Numbered from the stretch's first letter, positions 1 through 7,686 are shown. The stretch: 32,082 nt of DNA from DATFLS01 sp964413425 (GCA_964413425.1 CAYPST010000043.1:1-32082); one strand, 5' to 3'. Numbers and translations: made by a program. The notes: generated by a model not told the origin, from the letters alone.

Positions 1-144
1 TTCGGCAGAAGTTCCAGCGAAATTTTCTTCGAGGTCAAAAGAAAAACAGCACTGTTTCTTAAAACTGAAAACTCGAAATATAGAGTGGTTTGTATCCGGC
101 CTCGAAAGCAATTTCGTCCAGCGGCCGGTGACCGGAGCGTGAAG

Positions 145-272
145 AATCATCGGCTGTCTGAGCCCCGTGGAATCCCAATCATCTCTCGCTGGCTGTCTGA
201 ATCTTATATTCCATAGTTTTTGTTGTGAGCATTCTCTATTGTTGTAATTCCACGGGGTGAGTTCCGATGATT
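145..272. repeat. Inverted-repeat element with interrupted arms
   Basis: Outer arms AATCATCGG (145-153) and CCGATGATT (264-272) enclose inner arms CCCCGTGGAAT (163-173) and ATTCCACGGGG (247-257), separated by unequal side loops. The 73-nt centre shows no reading frame. It has the size and shape of a small non-autonomous repeat or a structured intergenic RNA; no target-site duplication is evident to me. Confidence 0.5.
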
Positions 273-298
273 TAGCGCAGGGAACCCCCGATAGACTC

Positions 299-333
299 AA
301 CTCCGAATATCCCAAACAGCGGGATATGGAGTT
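299..333. repeat. Hairpin with 13-bp stem
   Basis: AACTCC plus ATATCCC (299-313, with a two-base bulge) pairs with GGGATATGGAGTT (321-333). It sits between CCCCGAT and ATCGGGG pieces that can pair around it. There is no T-run after it, so I call it a structured repeat and not a terminator. Confidence 0.5.
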
Positions 334-378
334 AGTAATCGGGGCAGGCGCTGCCGCTATCGGGGCCGGGCCCTTTTG

Positions 379-405
379 CCTACTTTTGGGGCGTTCAAAA
401 GTAGG
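379..405. repeat. Perfect 10-bp hairpin
   Basis: CCTACTTTTG (379-388) and CAAAAGTAGG (396-405) are perfect inverted copies around a 7-base loop. Hairpins of this CCTACTTTTG type occur as dispersed repeats in FCB-group genomes as I remember them; that comparison cannot be checked here. Confidence 0.6.
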
Positions 406-486
406 AGGATAAAAAAAGGAATAACCTGCCAGTGCCTCGAAGAGATCTCTCCCGTGAAATCCCGGGCGGTGGTTCCTACATTTCAA

Positions 487-651
487 CTAGCTACTATCCC
501 CTTCGCCCTTAAACACCTCCCTTACATGCCACTGTACATATTCCCAGTCCGGATAATACCGCTCCCGCTACGGAAAATGCATGGGTTGCCCCTGAAAATC
601 CAGTAACCACTCATGCAGACTTTCCCTGTCTTGTACACAAAAGCGGTTCAC
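487..651 (-). pseudogene. Unrecognised coding remnant with internal stop
   Basis: On the minus strand one frame reads as plausible protein from about 651 down to a stop at 487-489, containing RESLHEWLLDFQGQPMHFP, then an in-frame TAG, then RERYYPDWEYVQWHVREVF. The composition (many W, Y, R, E) looks like real protein and not random sequence, and the internal stop makes it a remnant. The 5' end runs into the repeat that begins at 645. I do not recognise the family. Confidence 0.35.
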
Positions 652-870
652 GCAAAGGCCGCAAAGAGGGGAAAGCACGCGGAGGACGCGAAGAAAAGAC
701 AAAAATATATTCTCTTTATAAGCATAAGTTATATGGCATATTAAGACCGCACTGTCATTTTATATCGAAATTTTGAGTTCTGTATAATATGAATCTGCGG
801 TTAAAAGATAAGTGCGGAACCAATTTTTTTCTTTGCGCCCTCCGCGGTCCTTTGCGTTCTCTGTGTGACC
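645..870. repeat. MITE-like element with imperfect terminal inverted repeats
   Basis: The left arm (645-698) begins GGTTCACGCAAAGGCCGCAA. The right arm (824-870), read on the minus strand, begins GGTCACACAGAGAACGCAAA. Both are versions of the CACGCAAAG/CGCAAAGAG repeat type that is widespread in environmental genomes. The AT-rich centre (about 700-823) has no gene. The right end abuts a truncated restriction gene, so the element or a linked rearrangement broke it. A third copy of the arm lies at 1160-1190. Confidence 0.55.
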
Positions 871-1136
871 TGATCGGCATGCTTCGGTTCCCAGATGCCG
901 TCACCCTGCAGGCGACAGAAGGGATACTCCGGGTGGGAGGACTGCCGGAAGGGACCGAATTCCATCAGCAGGTTCTTCAGCGGCTCTTCGACAGCGGTAA
1001 AAGCGATCATCCGGTCCCCGCCCCGCTGGTACTGTCCCAGCGTCAGGAGCAGAAGCAGCGGTTTATGCGGCGCCCGCTGGCCTCCCTGCTTCCGGATGGT
1101 GAGGGTTTGGATGCGTTGTTCGAGATCGGACATCAT
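871..1136 (-). pseudogene. Truncated phosphorothioate-DNA-binding (SBD) restriction endonuclease, N-terminal fragment
   Basis: From an ATG at 1136, the first 84 or so residues match, from memory, the N-terminal sulfur-binding domain of ScoMcrA-type HNH endonucleases, which cut phosphorothioate-modified DNA. The hallmarks are GGQRAPHKPLLLLLTLG at residues 18-34, VEEPLKNLLMEFGP at 49-62 and SSHPEYPFCRLQGDGIWEP at 66-84. After residue 84 the frame enters the repeat arm at about 870 and continues as unrelated sequence to a stop near 801. The C-terminal HNH nuclease is missing, so it cannot be a working restriction enzyme. Another repeat arm (1160-1190) lies just 5' of the start, so the fragment is bracketed by repeats. 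The family call rests on recognised motifs, not on a search. Confidence 0.6.
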
Positions 1137-1159
1137 GAAAGCAACTGTCTAAAAAAGGT

Positions 1160-1190
1160 GGTTCACGCAGAGGGCGCCGAGAGGGAAAGC
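1160..1190. repeat. Third copy of the CACGCAGAG-type repeat arm
   Basis: The segment begins GGTTCACGCAGAGGGCGCCG and matches the ends of the element at 645-870. It lies just upstream of the truncated SBD gene, in the same orientation as the arm at 645. Confidence 0.5.
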
Positions 1191-1240
1191 AATGGGAAAT
1201 CGGCTCCACCCAGTCCAATAGCACACGGCCTGTCCCGATT

Positions 1241-1265
1241 ACAAACCCCGACCTGTCGGGGTTGT
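1241..1265. repeat. CCCCGAC-N2-GTCGGGG hairpin
   Basis: The arms CCCCGAC and GTCGGGG, extended by two A-T pairs, surround a two-base centre. The same core recurs at 19103-19118, so it is a dispersed small palindrome and not a gene-specific terminator. Confidence 0.5.
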
Positions 1266-1374
1266 GTCTATCGGGGATTGCCACAGAAACAAAGGATCCA
1301 CACGGATACAAAGAGTGTTAAAACATCTGCCAGAAATACCTTAATCCCAGCTGCAATCCCTATAGTCGCGTTCC

Positions 1375-1560
1375 TCCCTTTCCCTCTCTGAGAGCAAGGG
1401 AGGCCAGGAGGGATAGAGTGCCGGGGCCGGGCTGCAGGGCGATTCTCCCAACCTCCCCACAGGCACAGAGGTCCCAGGATGCTTTCCGGGAGGCCGGGGG
1501 CTGGGTGGTCATCCCTCTCCTTCTTCCAAGGAGAGGGAACGAGGGTGAGGTCAGCTGGCG
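1375..1560. repeat. Purine/pyrimidine-run repeat (CCCTCTCC...GGAGAGGG)
   Basis: The segment contains CTTTCCCTCTCTGAGAGCAA and, near 1515-1545, CCCTCTCCTTC followed by AAGGAGAGGGAACGAGGGTG. Relatives occur at 3549-3598 and 3799-3838. Such CCCTCTCC/GGAGAGGG hairpins with flanking TGAGGT are common dispersed repeats in environmental genomes. I see no credible gene in it. Confidence 0.5.
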
Positions 1561-1645
1561 TCCGAGAAAGCAATTGGAGAGACACTGAGAATGAAGTCAA
1601 GGCAGCAAAAGAGGATGGTCAAGGTAGTCTACTAGTATCAAATAC

Positions 1646-1674
1646 AAAAAAGCCCGGAGCAGTATACTCCGGGC
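1646..1674 (-). terminator. Rho-independent terminator of the DUF4382 lipoprotein gene
   Basis: The 8-bp arms GCCCGGAG (1652-1659) and CTCCGGGC (1667-1674) surround a 7-base loop. Read on the minus strand, the stem is followed by a run of T (complement of 1646-1651). It lies about 30 nt past the stop of the minus-strand gene 1703-2548. Confidence 0.8.
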
Positions 1675-1702
1675 TTCCTTAATCCTCGATTTCAGGTTCG
1701 GT

Positions 1703-2548
1703 TTACTTGGCGGTCAGTTCGAAATCCTGGGTGGTCTTATTGGCAGCCACCACGTCCACATCCGCCGACACCGTATCATAACCCGCTGCAAAAGCGGTGA
1801 TCGTATAGGATCCTTCCAGCAGGCCCGGAATCAGGTAGTAGCCATCGGCGTCGGCAAGGGCGGTTCCGAGGGTATCGTCATTCTGGATTGCCAGAACGTT
1901 GGCGTTCTCGATGCCGGTATCTGCGCCACCGTCCGCAACAGATCCATCCACCTGGCCGGCTTCCGAATTATTCACTGCCCGGATCACCGGTTTGAAATTA
2001 AATCCCTCAACACCGGCAGGGCTGTCTAAATTGCCCTGGGCAATGAAGGACTTATCCAGATTGAAGTCCAGCAGCAGTTCCGCAGTCAAGCCGCCTTCCA
2101 CGGTCAGGTCCGGTTCGATGAAGATCTTGATCCCGGTCTGCTCGCCGCTGGGGACGGTTAACGGGGGTTCGCTGCCGTCGTTCAATACGATCTTGGCATC
2201 GCCCACCATCAGGCGGACCAGATCGTATTCCCCTGCCGGGATTTCCATCTCGACCAGTGATTCAGTGACCCCGTTCCGCAGATTCAGCAGATTATACCAG
2301 CTGGAATCATCAACCAGGGTGTGGAATGGGGAGCCTTCGTCGGACTCCACCTTTTCCCGGATCACCACGCTGTCAATCCGCACGCTGGCTTCGGCCACCA
2401 GATCGATTGGAAATGGATCATCGGTCAGCAGGACGGAAAGCGTCCCGTTCCCTCCGGCGTCATGACCCAGCATACCTTCACAGGAAATCAAAGCCGAAAT
2501 AACAGTAAATATCACCAGTACTGAGGGGAGCCAGAATAGCCGTTTCAT
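1703..2548 (-). CDS. DUF4382 domain lipoprotein with carboxypeptidase-regulatory-like C-terminus
   Basis: The product is a 281-residue predicted lipoprotein. A hydrophobic signal ends in the lipobox ISALISC, with lipidation expected at Cys23. Residues about 34-195 match the DUF4382 pattern: GTLSVLLTDDPFPIDLVAEA, a V.I.SV.I strand, and IPAGEYDLVRLMVGD. The last 80 residues form a prealbumin-like or carboxypeptidase-regulatory fold (GYYLIPGLLEGSYTITAFAAGYD). The start is supported by AAAGGAGG seven bases upstream. A terminator follows at 1646-1674, so it is monocistronic. DUF4382 proteins are surface or periplasmic proteins of unknown function, often calcium or carbohydrate associated by context. 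It is the only intact gene in the first 4 kb, between repeat-laden stretches. Confidence 0.85.
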   Translation of the reverse strand: MKRLFWLPSVLVIFTVISALISCEGMLGHDAGGNGTLSVLLTDDPFPIDLVAEASVRIDSVVIREKVESDEGSPFHTLVDDSSWYNLLNLRNGVTESLVEMEIPAGEYDLVRLMVGDAKIVLNDGSEPPLTVPSGEQTGIKIFIEPDLTVEGGLTAELLLDFNLDKSFIAQGNLDSPAGVEGFNFKPVIRAVNNSEAGQVDGSVADGGADTGIENANVLAIQNDDTLGTALADADGYYLIPGLLEGSYTITAFAAGYDTVSADVDVVAANKTTQDFELTAK

Positions 2549-2910
2549 AATATCCTCCTTTGTATAGTTTCAATGCCAATATCCCATAAGTCAATATTCG
2601 TGCCATCGGTACCTGGGGTCCTGTATCCTGTTATTAATATTTTGTTTAAAAGAAAATAACCGTCGGGGGTGTATTCGACAGATCGGTCGAAACAGATTCC
2701 GATCCAGTCGAACAGATGCCGGAACCGGAACAGAAAAATAGTCGTTGATTGAATATCCGGTATTTGCGCGTATCGAAAGGAATTTTACGGAAATACAAAG
2801 ACAGGGACTTTACTTCTAAAAAATTCCCCGTTTTCAAATGATCAGACGAAAATCACCGAATCTGACACCCGGGAGACCTGGCAGAAGTAAATTTTGCGTG
2901 AAGCAGTAAT
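2549..2910. other. Intergenic, no supported gene
   Basis: This is the upstream region of the DUF4382 gene. Short open frames occur but lack coding character and good ribosome binding sites. I see no clear promoter or structured element. Confidence 0.4.
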
Positions 2911-2929
2911 ATGAGTCTATTTAGAAAAC

Positions 2930-3065
2930 GCCTAGCCCCGAGGGGATGCTTCGAAGTCCCAGAGGGATCCCGTTGGGGGAGTCTCTTCGAGGCCTTCGGC
3001 AAAGAGATCCCTTCGGAACAAAGATCGCTCCGAAGGAGAGCTTCTGGCTCAGAGGCCCCAGAGAA
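2930..3065. repeat. CTTCGAGGCCTTCGGC-type structured repeat, copy 1
   Basis: The segment is built of short self-complementary pieces (TCTCTTCGA, GGCCTTCGGC, CTCCGAAGGAGAG). A 39-nt core at 2971-3009 is identical to 26417-26455, and a TAGACTC/GAGTCTA pentamer-like flank is also shared in inverted form. It is a dispersed intergenic repeat. Frames through it are by-products of its repetition. Confidence 0.6.
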
Positions 3066-3204
3066 CGCCGGGGACAGGGGCAAATCCGCCTGTTCCGGGG
3101 GCACGTTGAACACCATAGCATAGCGGGAGAAATCCACCTTGTCTTCCTCAAACAGACCGGCTGTGTCGCTGATGCAGGATCGCTGGGATTGAAAATTCTA
3201 CAGA

Positions 3205-3378
3205 TCATAAGTATCCGATGCTTCCGGCATGCGGCGCCAGTTTCCACAGCTGCCCGCTGACATTCTCGGTAGGCGCCATACGCAGAAATCCCCTGCCGTC
3301 CGGCCTGACATCCAGCGACTGATCCGGTCCCAGGAACAGGTTGGTAAGCCGGTAATAAGCAGATGTGTCGAAGGTCAT
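3205..3378 (-). pseudogene. Beta-trefoil (ricin-type) N-terminal fragment
   Basis: From an ATG with GGAG at a suitable distance, 57 residues read as a ricin-type beta-trefoil start: YYRLTNLFLGPDQSLDV, then DGRGFLRMAPTENVSGQLWKL. The frame then stops. Further minus-strand coding-like sequence (LFEEDKVDFSRYAMVFNVPPEQ, about 3065-3145) lies downstream in another frame and ends in the repeat at 2930-3065. This looks like the decayed 5' end of a longer secreted or carbohydrate-binding protein. The family call rests on the YRLTN...SLDV and GQLWKL pattern. Confidence 0.45.
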
Positions 3379-3479
3379 ATTATCTCCGGTATATTGTGGT
3401 TATCCAATGAAACTATCGCGATAGCTCTCACAATCAACCCGTGCTCTCTGCAGAATGCGGGTCGTAAAAATATATGACG

Positions 3480-4030
3480 ATTGCTATCATAAATTACATT
3501 CATGAGAGATGCGAGGGCTAATTCCCCCGGGCCGGGGGCCAGGCGGCCATCCCTCTCCTTTTTTCAAGGAGAGGAACTGAATGTAAGGTCACCGGAAGCC
3601 CGTAAACGAATTCGGTCATACACTGATGGCGGAGTCGAATCTCGGGCCTGGGCCTCCTGACCATCCCACACACCGCCCGGCACGCATCTCAACCTCCATA
3701 CCATTCCCGCGCTCTCAGCGACCTGTACTTCCTGTATTGCCCATTGTTGCTGAAGGATGAAGGTGGCGGCTCAGCAGACGGCAATGCGGCACAACAACCT
3801 CACCCCAAACCCCTCTCCTTCTGAAGGAGAGGGGCTTAAACAGTGCTACTTTCCGTTAGGGAGGGAGGCCGGGTGGTCATTCTTCTCGTTCCAAGGAAGC
3901 TGAACTTTGGAGTCGCTTTTTTCCTTGGGGGATGCCGGGACAAAACGCTGCAGCACCTTTCTTCTACACAAACACTTTTAGCGGTTTGCCCGAACGGTCC
4001 TGTTCATTAAATTCCACCTGATAATATCAG
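3480..4030. repeat. Repeat-rich intergenic stretch without genes
   Basis: It holds two further CCCTCTCC/GGAGAGG hairpin repeats (about 3549-3598 and 3799-3838, the latter with CTCACCCCAAACCCCTCTCC) and AGGCGGCCATCCC/GGTGGTCATTC motifs shared with 1375-1560. No reading frame has coding character. Confidence 0.5.
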
Positions 4031-4031
4031 T

Positions 4032-4099
4032 CCTAAGTTGAGCGATACGAGTGCCCCACTGAGGTCGCTCTGGGACAGCGAAGTATCGCTGTACTTAGG
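4032..4099. repeat. CCTAAGTTGAGCGATAC hairpin repeat, copy 1
   Basis: The arms are 4032-4048 and 4083-4099 (GTATCGCTGTACTTAGG), pairing 15 of 17 positions. The 34-nt loop contains a nested TGCCCCA...TGGGACA stem. The same arms flank a 12-nt loop at 17143-17188, and both copies are followed by ACCCCGA. It sits about 85 nt upstream of the gene at 4186. Confidence 0.7.
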
Positions 4100-4185
4100 T
4101 ATAACCCCGAATTTGGGTCAGTGTAAATCTGTGGCTGATAAATTTCTCTGCGAAGAATGAATTGAAACGTTATGGATGAACCAAC

Positions 4186-4971
4186 ATGATCCGGAAGGTA
4201 ACAGACTACGCTCCCGCACCGCTGACTGATTTCACCATCTATCCCGGCGAACTGCCGGACTTCTCCTACCTGTTCCATGGGGATACCATTGAACTGGTCC
4301 TGCCGGAGAACGTCTGGAACATCCTGCAATCGAGACTCAGTCAGAAAGGCCTTCCTTCTCTCCGAGATCGGTATCCGGTCCTGTGTTCGGGTTCCAACGC
4401 CAATCCCGCCCAGATACAACAGAAATTTGCAGATGCTGATTTCGAGGTCACTGTCCCCATGATTAAAGGAAACTTATCGGGAGCCGGGCCGGCGTTTGCG
4501 GGCCACGTGTCCGTCTACGGCGCAATCCCGGCCACCATGGATCAGGTGGATCATTCCGATCAGCAGGGGTTCACCGCCTTGTATACGGAGGCGCAACTGG
4601 ATCGGATTATCGAGACGGAGAACGATAACTACTGGCTGGCTTGGTCGGATGACGTCCGATTCGAAATCCCCGGGGTGCGGACAGTATTGCATCCCTATGC
4701 CTTCATCAGCAAGGGCGGGGTGCTCACGTTCGGTAATGGCAATCCCGTACGATTGCAGCTATACTCTCAGAGAGAAATTCTTCGAAGAATCCTCGCCAGG
4801 ATAAACGGGGCAACCAGGAGCCTTGACTATCACGCCTATTTCGCAGATCCCCTGCGCCACCGGGCGCAACTGCAGCAGGCTATGACCGATGCCGGTCTAA
4901 CCCGTCCGCCGGTGATCCCCTGGGAGAGGGCTTCGCGGGCGGACCCTGTTCCGTTCAGGAGACTGATCTGA
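4186..4971 (+). CDS. Hypothetical protein with gamma-glutamylcyclotransferase-like segment
   Basis: The product is a soluble 261-residue protein with no signal peptide or membrane helix. Residues about 64-110 contain YPVLCSGSNANPAQIQQKF and GHVSVYGAIPATM. These recall the YGSN..P nucleotide-like loop and later conserved H..YG..PAT strand of an uncharacterised family related to gamma-glutamylcyclotransferases, in which a catalytic Glu is usual; I cannot assign that residue. The spelling SGSN in place of YGSN is typical of the uncharacterised branch as I recall it. The ATG has no obvious AGGAG upstream, so the start is moderately uncertain. A hairpin repeat precedes it and no partner gene is linked. 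Function unknown. Confidence 0.65.
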   Translation: MIRKVTDYAPAPLTDFTIYPGELPDFSYLFHGDTIELVLPENVWNILQSRLSQKGLPSLRDRYPVLCSGSNANPAQIQQKFADADFEVTVPMIKGNLSGAGPAFAGHVSVYGAIPATMDQVDHSDQQGFTALYTEAQLDRIIETENDNYWLAWSDDVRFEIPGVRTVLHPYAFISKGGVLTFGNGNPVRLQLYSQREILRRILARINGATRSLDYHAYFADPLRHRAQLQQAMTDAGLTRPPVIPWERASRADPVPFRRLI

Positions 4972-5044
4972 CAATGATATCAACACACCCGGAGTCCGAA
5001 CCCGTATCAGAGTGTTTACGGTTTTACAGAGCGCCTGCTCTCGC

Positions 5045-5080
5045 ACTCCGGCAGCCAGGTACCGGTTAGAATGCCGGAGT
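5045..5080. repeat. 9-bp hairpin upstream of the 5205 gene
   Basis: ACTCCGGCA (5045-5053) pairs with TGCCGGAGT (5072-5080) around an 18-base loop. It lies between gene 4186-4971 and the promoter at 5143. It may end transcription from the upstream gene, but no T-run follows. Confidence 0.4.
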
Positions 5081-5142
5081 AGAGTTTGTCTGATACCTCT
5101 GAGTTGAAGAGTGGAGAGTGCCGGAAAGCTGCTGTTCCGCTC

Positions 5143-5171
5143 TTGACTGGTGATATTTCATAGTCTATACT
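5143..5171 (+). promoter_or_regulatory. Sigma70-like promoter of the 5205 gene
   Basis: TTGACT (5143-5148) and TATACT (5166-5171) are separated by exactly 17 bases. Transcription would start near 5178, leaving a leader of about 27 nt before the ATG at 5205. Each hexamer has one mismatch to TTGACA/TATAAT. Confidence 0.75.
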
Positions 5172-5204
5172 ACAAAGTGAATAAAAGACGGGAAAGAGTT
5201 TACA

Positions 5205-5420
5205 ATGAACACAAAAGATAAAGTTGCCCATGAAGTCCCGGAAAAACTCTCGGAATTACCGGAGCATCGACTGCAGGAAGTGTTGGATTTTATTGAGTTT
5301 CTAAAGACACGTGAACACCAACGGGAGGATCCCATTCTCGATGTGACCGGATGTCTCTCCGGGACTCCACTGAGTGCTGAAGAAATCGAGGGATACGTCT
5401 ATGGAGATAAGAAGGCATAA
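5205..5420 (+). CDS. Small DUF2281/antitoxin-like protein
   Basis: The product is a 71-residue charged protein. Its centre, LSELPEHRLQEVLDFIEFLK (residues 15-34), is the signature of the DUF2281-like family, small proteins often found as the antitoxin partner of PIN-domain or RelE toxins. The C-terminal tail (PLSAEEIEGYVYGDKK) would be the toxin-neutralising part in such a pair. No toxin gene follows: the next 230 nt hold only hairpins. It is therefore either a solitary protein or an orphan antitoxin. It has its own good promoter 35-60 nt upstream and a GGGAAAGAG ribosome-binding region. Confidence 0.7.
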   Translation: MNTKDKVAHEVPEKLSELPEHRLQEVLDFIEFLKTREHQREDPILDVTGCLSGTPLSAEEIEGYVYGDKKA

Positions 5421-5516
5421 TGCCTCAGCCAGTGTTCGTTCTGTTGTGGCATACGTGCACGAGTCGTTGCCTGTTTTTCATGCACCAGCTATACAATAAA
5501 GCGTCCCGGCAGCAAA

Positions 5517-5549
5517 CCGCCGGTGATCCCGCGTGGGAATCACCGGCGG
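5517..5549 (-). terminator. Strong hairpin after the minus-strand peptide/immunity array
   Basis: CCGCCGGTGATCCC (5517-5530) pairs with GGGAATCACCGGCGG (5535-5549) with one bulged base and a 4-base loop. Read on the minus strand the stem runs into TTTGCTG. A second hairpin (GGGAGT-TCC-ACTCCC, about 5597-5611) lies between it and the last gene of the array (stop at 5653). It could also end transcripts from the plus-strand gene 5205-5420. Confidence 0.5.
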
Positions 5550-5652
5550 ACGCCGTACCTCTGGTCTTCCACCCCGCACATGAAGAGCGATTGCCTGGGA
5601 GTTCCACTCCCGGGCGTATTCCAATGATCATCTCACCAACCCCGATATAAAT

Positions 5653-6021
5653 CTACAGGTTCCGCCACAGATGGTTGATGAACGACACCCCGGTAAAGAT
5701 CGACACCAGAAACAGAACGATAAAAAAGGCGGTCTCGATGTAATAATACCCCTCGATATACCAGGTGAACATGACCACCACGATAAAAAAGGAGAACATG
5801 GTTATGAGAAAATCGGCGTAGGTCCTGGGGTAATAATGCACCTCCCGTTGTTGCTTTTTCTGTGCCTTGACTATGAGAATGTAGAGACCGATGGGAACAA
5901 TGGCAGTGAGGATACTTCCCGGAGATTCGTGCAGACAATAGATGAAAATCCCGATAGACAAAGTGAGCAAGATAACCGGCCAGAAGAACTTGCCTATCTT
6001 ATCATAGTCAGACTTGGCCAT
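5653..6021 (-). CDS. Putative immunity-like four-helix membrane protein A (orphan)
   Basis: The product has 122 residues: an N-terminal DYDKIGKFFWP motif, helices at about 13-30, 36-52, 70-89 and 95-116, and a basic loop (KAQKKQQREVHYYPRT, residues 52-67). It is the closest paralogue of the protein at 7256-7624, equal in length without gaps and sharing the stretch FIVVVMFTWYIEGYYYI. Unlike that gene it has no double-glycine peptide directly upstream. A GTG twelve bases earlier (6033) is another possible start; I chose ATG 6021 because the paralogue begins at the same place. By arrangement of its relatives it would protect the producer against a secreted peptide at the inner membrane. That role is inferred. 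Confidence 0.75.
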   Translation of the reverse strand: MAKSDYDKIGKFFWPVILLTLSIGIFIYCLHESPGSILTAIVPIGLYILIVKAQKKQQREVHYYPRTYADFLITMFSFFIVVVMFTWYIEGYYYIETAFFIVLFLVSIFTGVSFINHLWRNL

Positions 6022-6290
6022 ATCTTTACTCACTTATTTTTTCTTTGTAGTACAGAAGTGTTGATCCCATGAGGAAAAAGCTATTCATTCTTCAGGCGAT
6101 TAATCGTATTGATAGATAGCATACTCGCGTTGCTCTGTGTTTGGAGATAGCAAATACCGTCCTATTTGCCGCGTGGGATCCAAATAAGTACAGTTCGAAT
6201 CAGGGGCGTGGAGCATTGCACCGGCTGTGGATGGCTGACTTCAGGTGTTCTCGCGCCTGGCAAATGTGAGGATCTGTAATACTCACGGTC

Positions 6291-6674
6291 TCATTCTTTT
6301 TGCAAAGAATTTTTCTGCAGGTAATGAGCTAAAAAGGTAATTGTGCTATAGAGCGCCACCATCAGAAGTATAATCAGGACTCCTATTTCAATAACCATAT
6401 ACCCCTCTATCATAAACAGAAGTAGAATGGTAATCGCAAGAAAAGCCCCGTTGATCCCAGCATACTGTCTGATGTCCTCCACTGCGTAAAGCACCCGTTT
6501 GCCCTGTTTCTTCCTCACACTGTTTGCCGTTGGATAGACCACAACCGGCACCACTGCAATAGGCAGAAACCAGGGGGCTTCCTGCACAAAATAGATGGAC
6601 ATAAGCGATGCAAGTGATATGAAAATAACGGGCCAGAAAATTTTGCCGATACTTTCGTGGTTTACCTTAGGCAT
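6291..6674 (-). CDS. Putative immunity-like four-helix membrane protein B
   Basis: The product has 127 residues, with the family N-terminus (HESIGKIFWPV), four predicted helices, a basic loop (SVRKKQGKR) and the helix-3 end FMIEGYMVIEIG. It is the most divergent of the minus-strand copies. The ATG at 6674 is preceded by AGGGGG at nine bases, and the longer open frame upstream overlaps the peptide gene and is rejected. It starts 68 nt after the stop of the double-glycine peptide at 6743-6982, giving the peptide-then-immunity order seen in class II bacteriocin operons. The immunity role is inferred from this order, size and topology. Confidence 0.75.
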   Translation of the reverse strand: MPKVNHESIGKIFWPVIFISLASLMSIYFVQEAPWFLPIAVVPVVVYPTANSVRKKQGKRVLYAVEDIRQYAGINGAFLAITILLLFMIEGYMVIEIGVLIILLMVALYSTITFLAHYLQKNSLQKE

Positions 6675-6742
6675 AATAAATTCCCCCTGATGTGATCGCA
6701 AGACTTGCTTCCCTACGCTGACCGGCTGCGACTGTGTTACCA

Positions 6743-6982
6743 TTAACTGCCGGTGAGAGCCTGAGACAGTATCGAACCACCAAAACCAATGACCATAGAG
6801 ACCCCCGCTCCGATCGCCGAACCCGCAGGTCCACCTATTATCGCACCATAATATACACCAATGGCCAGACCGTTGAAACTCCCGAATCCGGCAAATGCCA
6901 AACTGCATGTAACGTTTTCAGTGTCTGCTTTCGACCATCCGCCCCGGATCTCCGCCATCTCATCAAAGGTTAATTCTCTCAT
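6743..6982 (-). CDS. Double-glycine leader microcin-like peptide 1
   Basis: The precursor has 79 residues. Residues 1-15 (MRELTFDEMAEIRGG) form a classical double-glycine leader, with acidic and hydrophobic positions as in colicin V/microcin leaders, which start MRxL and end in GG. C39-peptidase exporters are known to cut after such GG. The predicted mature peptide (64 residues) begins WSKADTENVTC and is Gly/Ala/Ile-rich with GAIIGGPAGSAIGAG, typical of membrane-inserting bacteriocins. It has one Cys (26); the C-terminal Cys of its two paralogues is Ser here (SILSQALTGS). The upstream GGAACGAGAA is a weak ribosome binding site. The membrane partner at 6291-6674 follows. No exporter is in the window. 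Confidence 0.85.
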   Translation of the reverse strand: MRELTFDEMAEIRGGWSKADTENVTCSLAFAGFGSFNGLAIGVYYGAIIGGPAGSAIGAGVSMVIGFGGSILSQALTGS

Positions 6983-7170
6983 GATGTATTCTCGTTCCGG
7001 TTGTCAGGATTTGATATGTCTCCATCTGACTTGCTATATATAGTTCAATTTCCGTGCCGGCAGATGATCACAGCAATGGATAGTCGTTGTAAGTAGTTGA
7101 GAATTATTTTCTTAAATGAGATTTTCCCCCGGGAAGAAACTCCCCGAATCGGTTCAGAATGGCCGAGAAA

Positions 7171-7211
7171 TCGAGCTAGAGCTCTCCCCCAAGTCGAGCT
7201 TAAGTTCGCCT
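7171..7211. promoter_or_regulatory. TCGAGC-type inverted repeat upstream of peptide 1
   Basis: TCGAGCTAGAGCTC (7171-7184) is followed by a degenerate inverse copy beginning TCGAGCTTAAGTTCG (7194). It lies 189 nt upstream of the start codon at 6982. The flank CAGAATGGCCGAGAAA is identical beside the matching repeat of peptide 2. Confidence 0.5.
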
Positions 7212-7255
7212 GGTTGGTGATTTAATAATGTAGATCCCGCCACACCGAAATGAGT

Positions 7256-7624
7256 CTACAAATTCCGCCACAGATGGCTGATATACGACACAGCCGAAAA
7301 GATCGACACCAGAAAGAGCATAATAAAAAATGTCGCCTGGATGTAGTAATACCCCTCGATGTACCAGGTGAACATGACCACTACGATAAACATGGAGAAG
7401 GTAGTGAGCGCAAAGTCCACAATGGTCCTGGGGTAATAGTGTAACTCTTTCTGTTGTTTCCTCCTGACTTTGGGTATCAGGACATACATCCCGATAGGTA
7501 TAAACGCCGTGAGGATGTGGACAGGATGTTCATTGAGAAAGTAAATGAACAAGATAATTGTGAGAGATCCACAGATTATGAACCAGAAAAGCTTACCTAT
7601 TTTATCATAGTCAACTGTTGCCAT
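7256..7624 (-). CDS. Putative immunity-like four-helix membrane protein C
   Basis: The product has 122 residues beginning MATVDYDKIGKLFWF, with four helices and the basic loop PKVRRKQQKELHYYPRT. It is nearly colinear with protein A, and the DNA is also clearly similar, so the two are recent duplicates. An in-frame TTG at 7705 would add 27 residues. I reject it because it falls inside a perfect palindrome (7687-7707) and has no ribosome binding site, whereas ATG 7624 matches the paralogues' N-termini. It lies 95 nt behind the peptide gene 7720-7962. Immunity to that peptide is the likely, unproven, role. Confidence 0.75.
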   Translation of the reverse strand: MATVDYDKIGKLFWFIICGSLTIILFIYFLNEHPVHILTAFIPIGMYVLIPKVRRKQQKELHYYPRTIVDFALTTFSMFIVVVMFTWYIEGYYYIQATFFIMLFLVSIFSAVSYISHLWRNL

Positions 7625-7686
7625 CTCTTTATATGTATCCTCATACAGATCTTCGAGTGAGCCGGTAGCATTCTGCTTAAGAAAAT

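Noticed and set aside
789..1391. 200-codon plus-strand open frame
   Set aside because: It runs through the repeat arms and antisense to the SBD-like fragment. Its sequence has no family character and no ribosome binding site.
5205..5652. Toxin-antitoxin pair starting with the DUF2281-like gene
   Set aside because: No toxin frame follows; the frame 5420-5650 spans GC-rich hairpins and has no toxin motif.
6675..6908. N-terminal extension of immunity-like protein B to 6908
   Set aside because: The extension overlaps the double-glycine peptide gene in another frame, and ATG 6674 has a good ribosome binding site and matches the paralogues.
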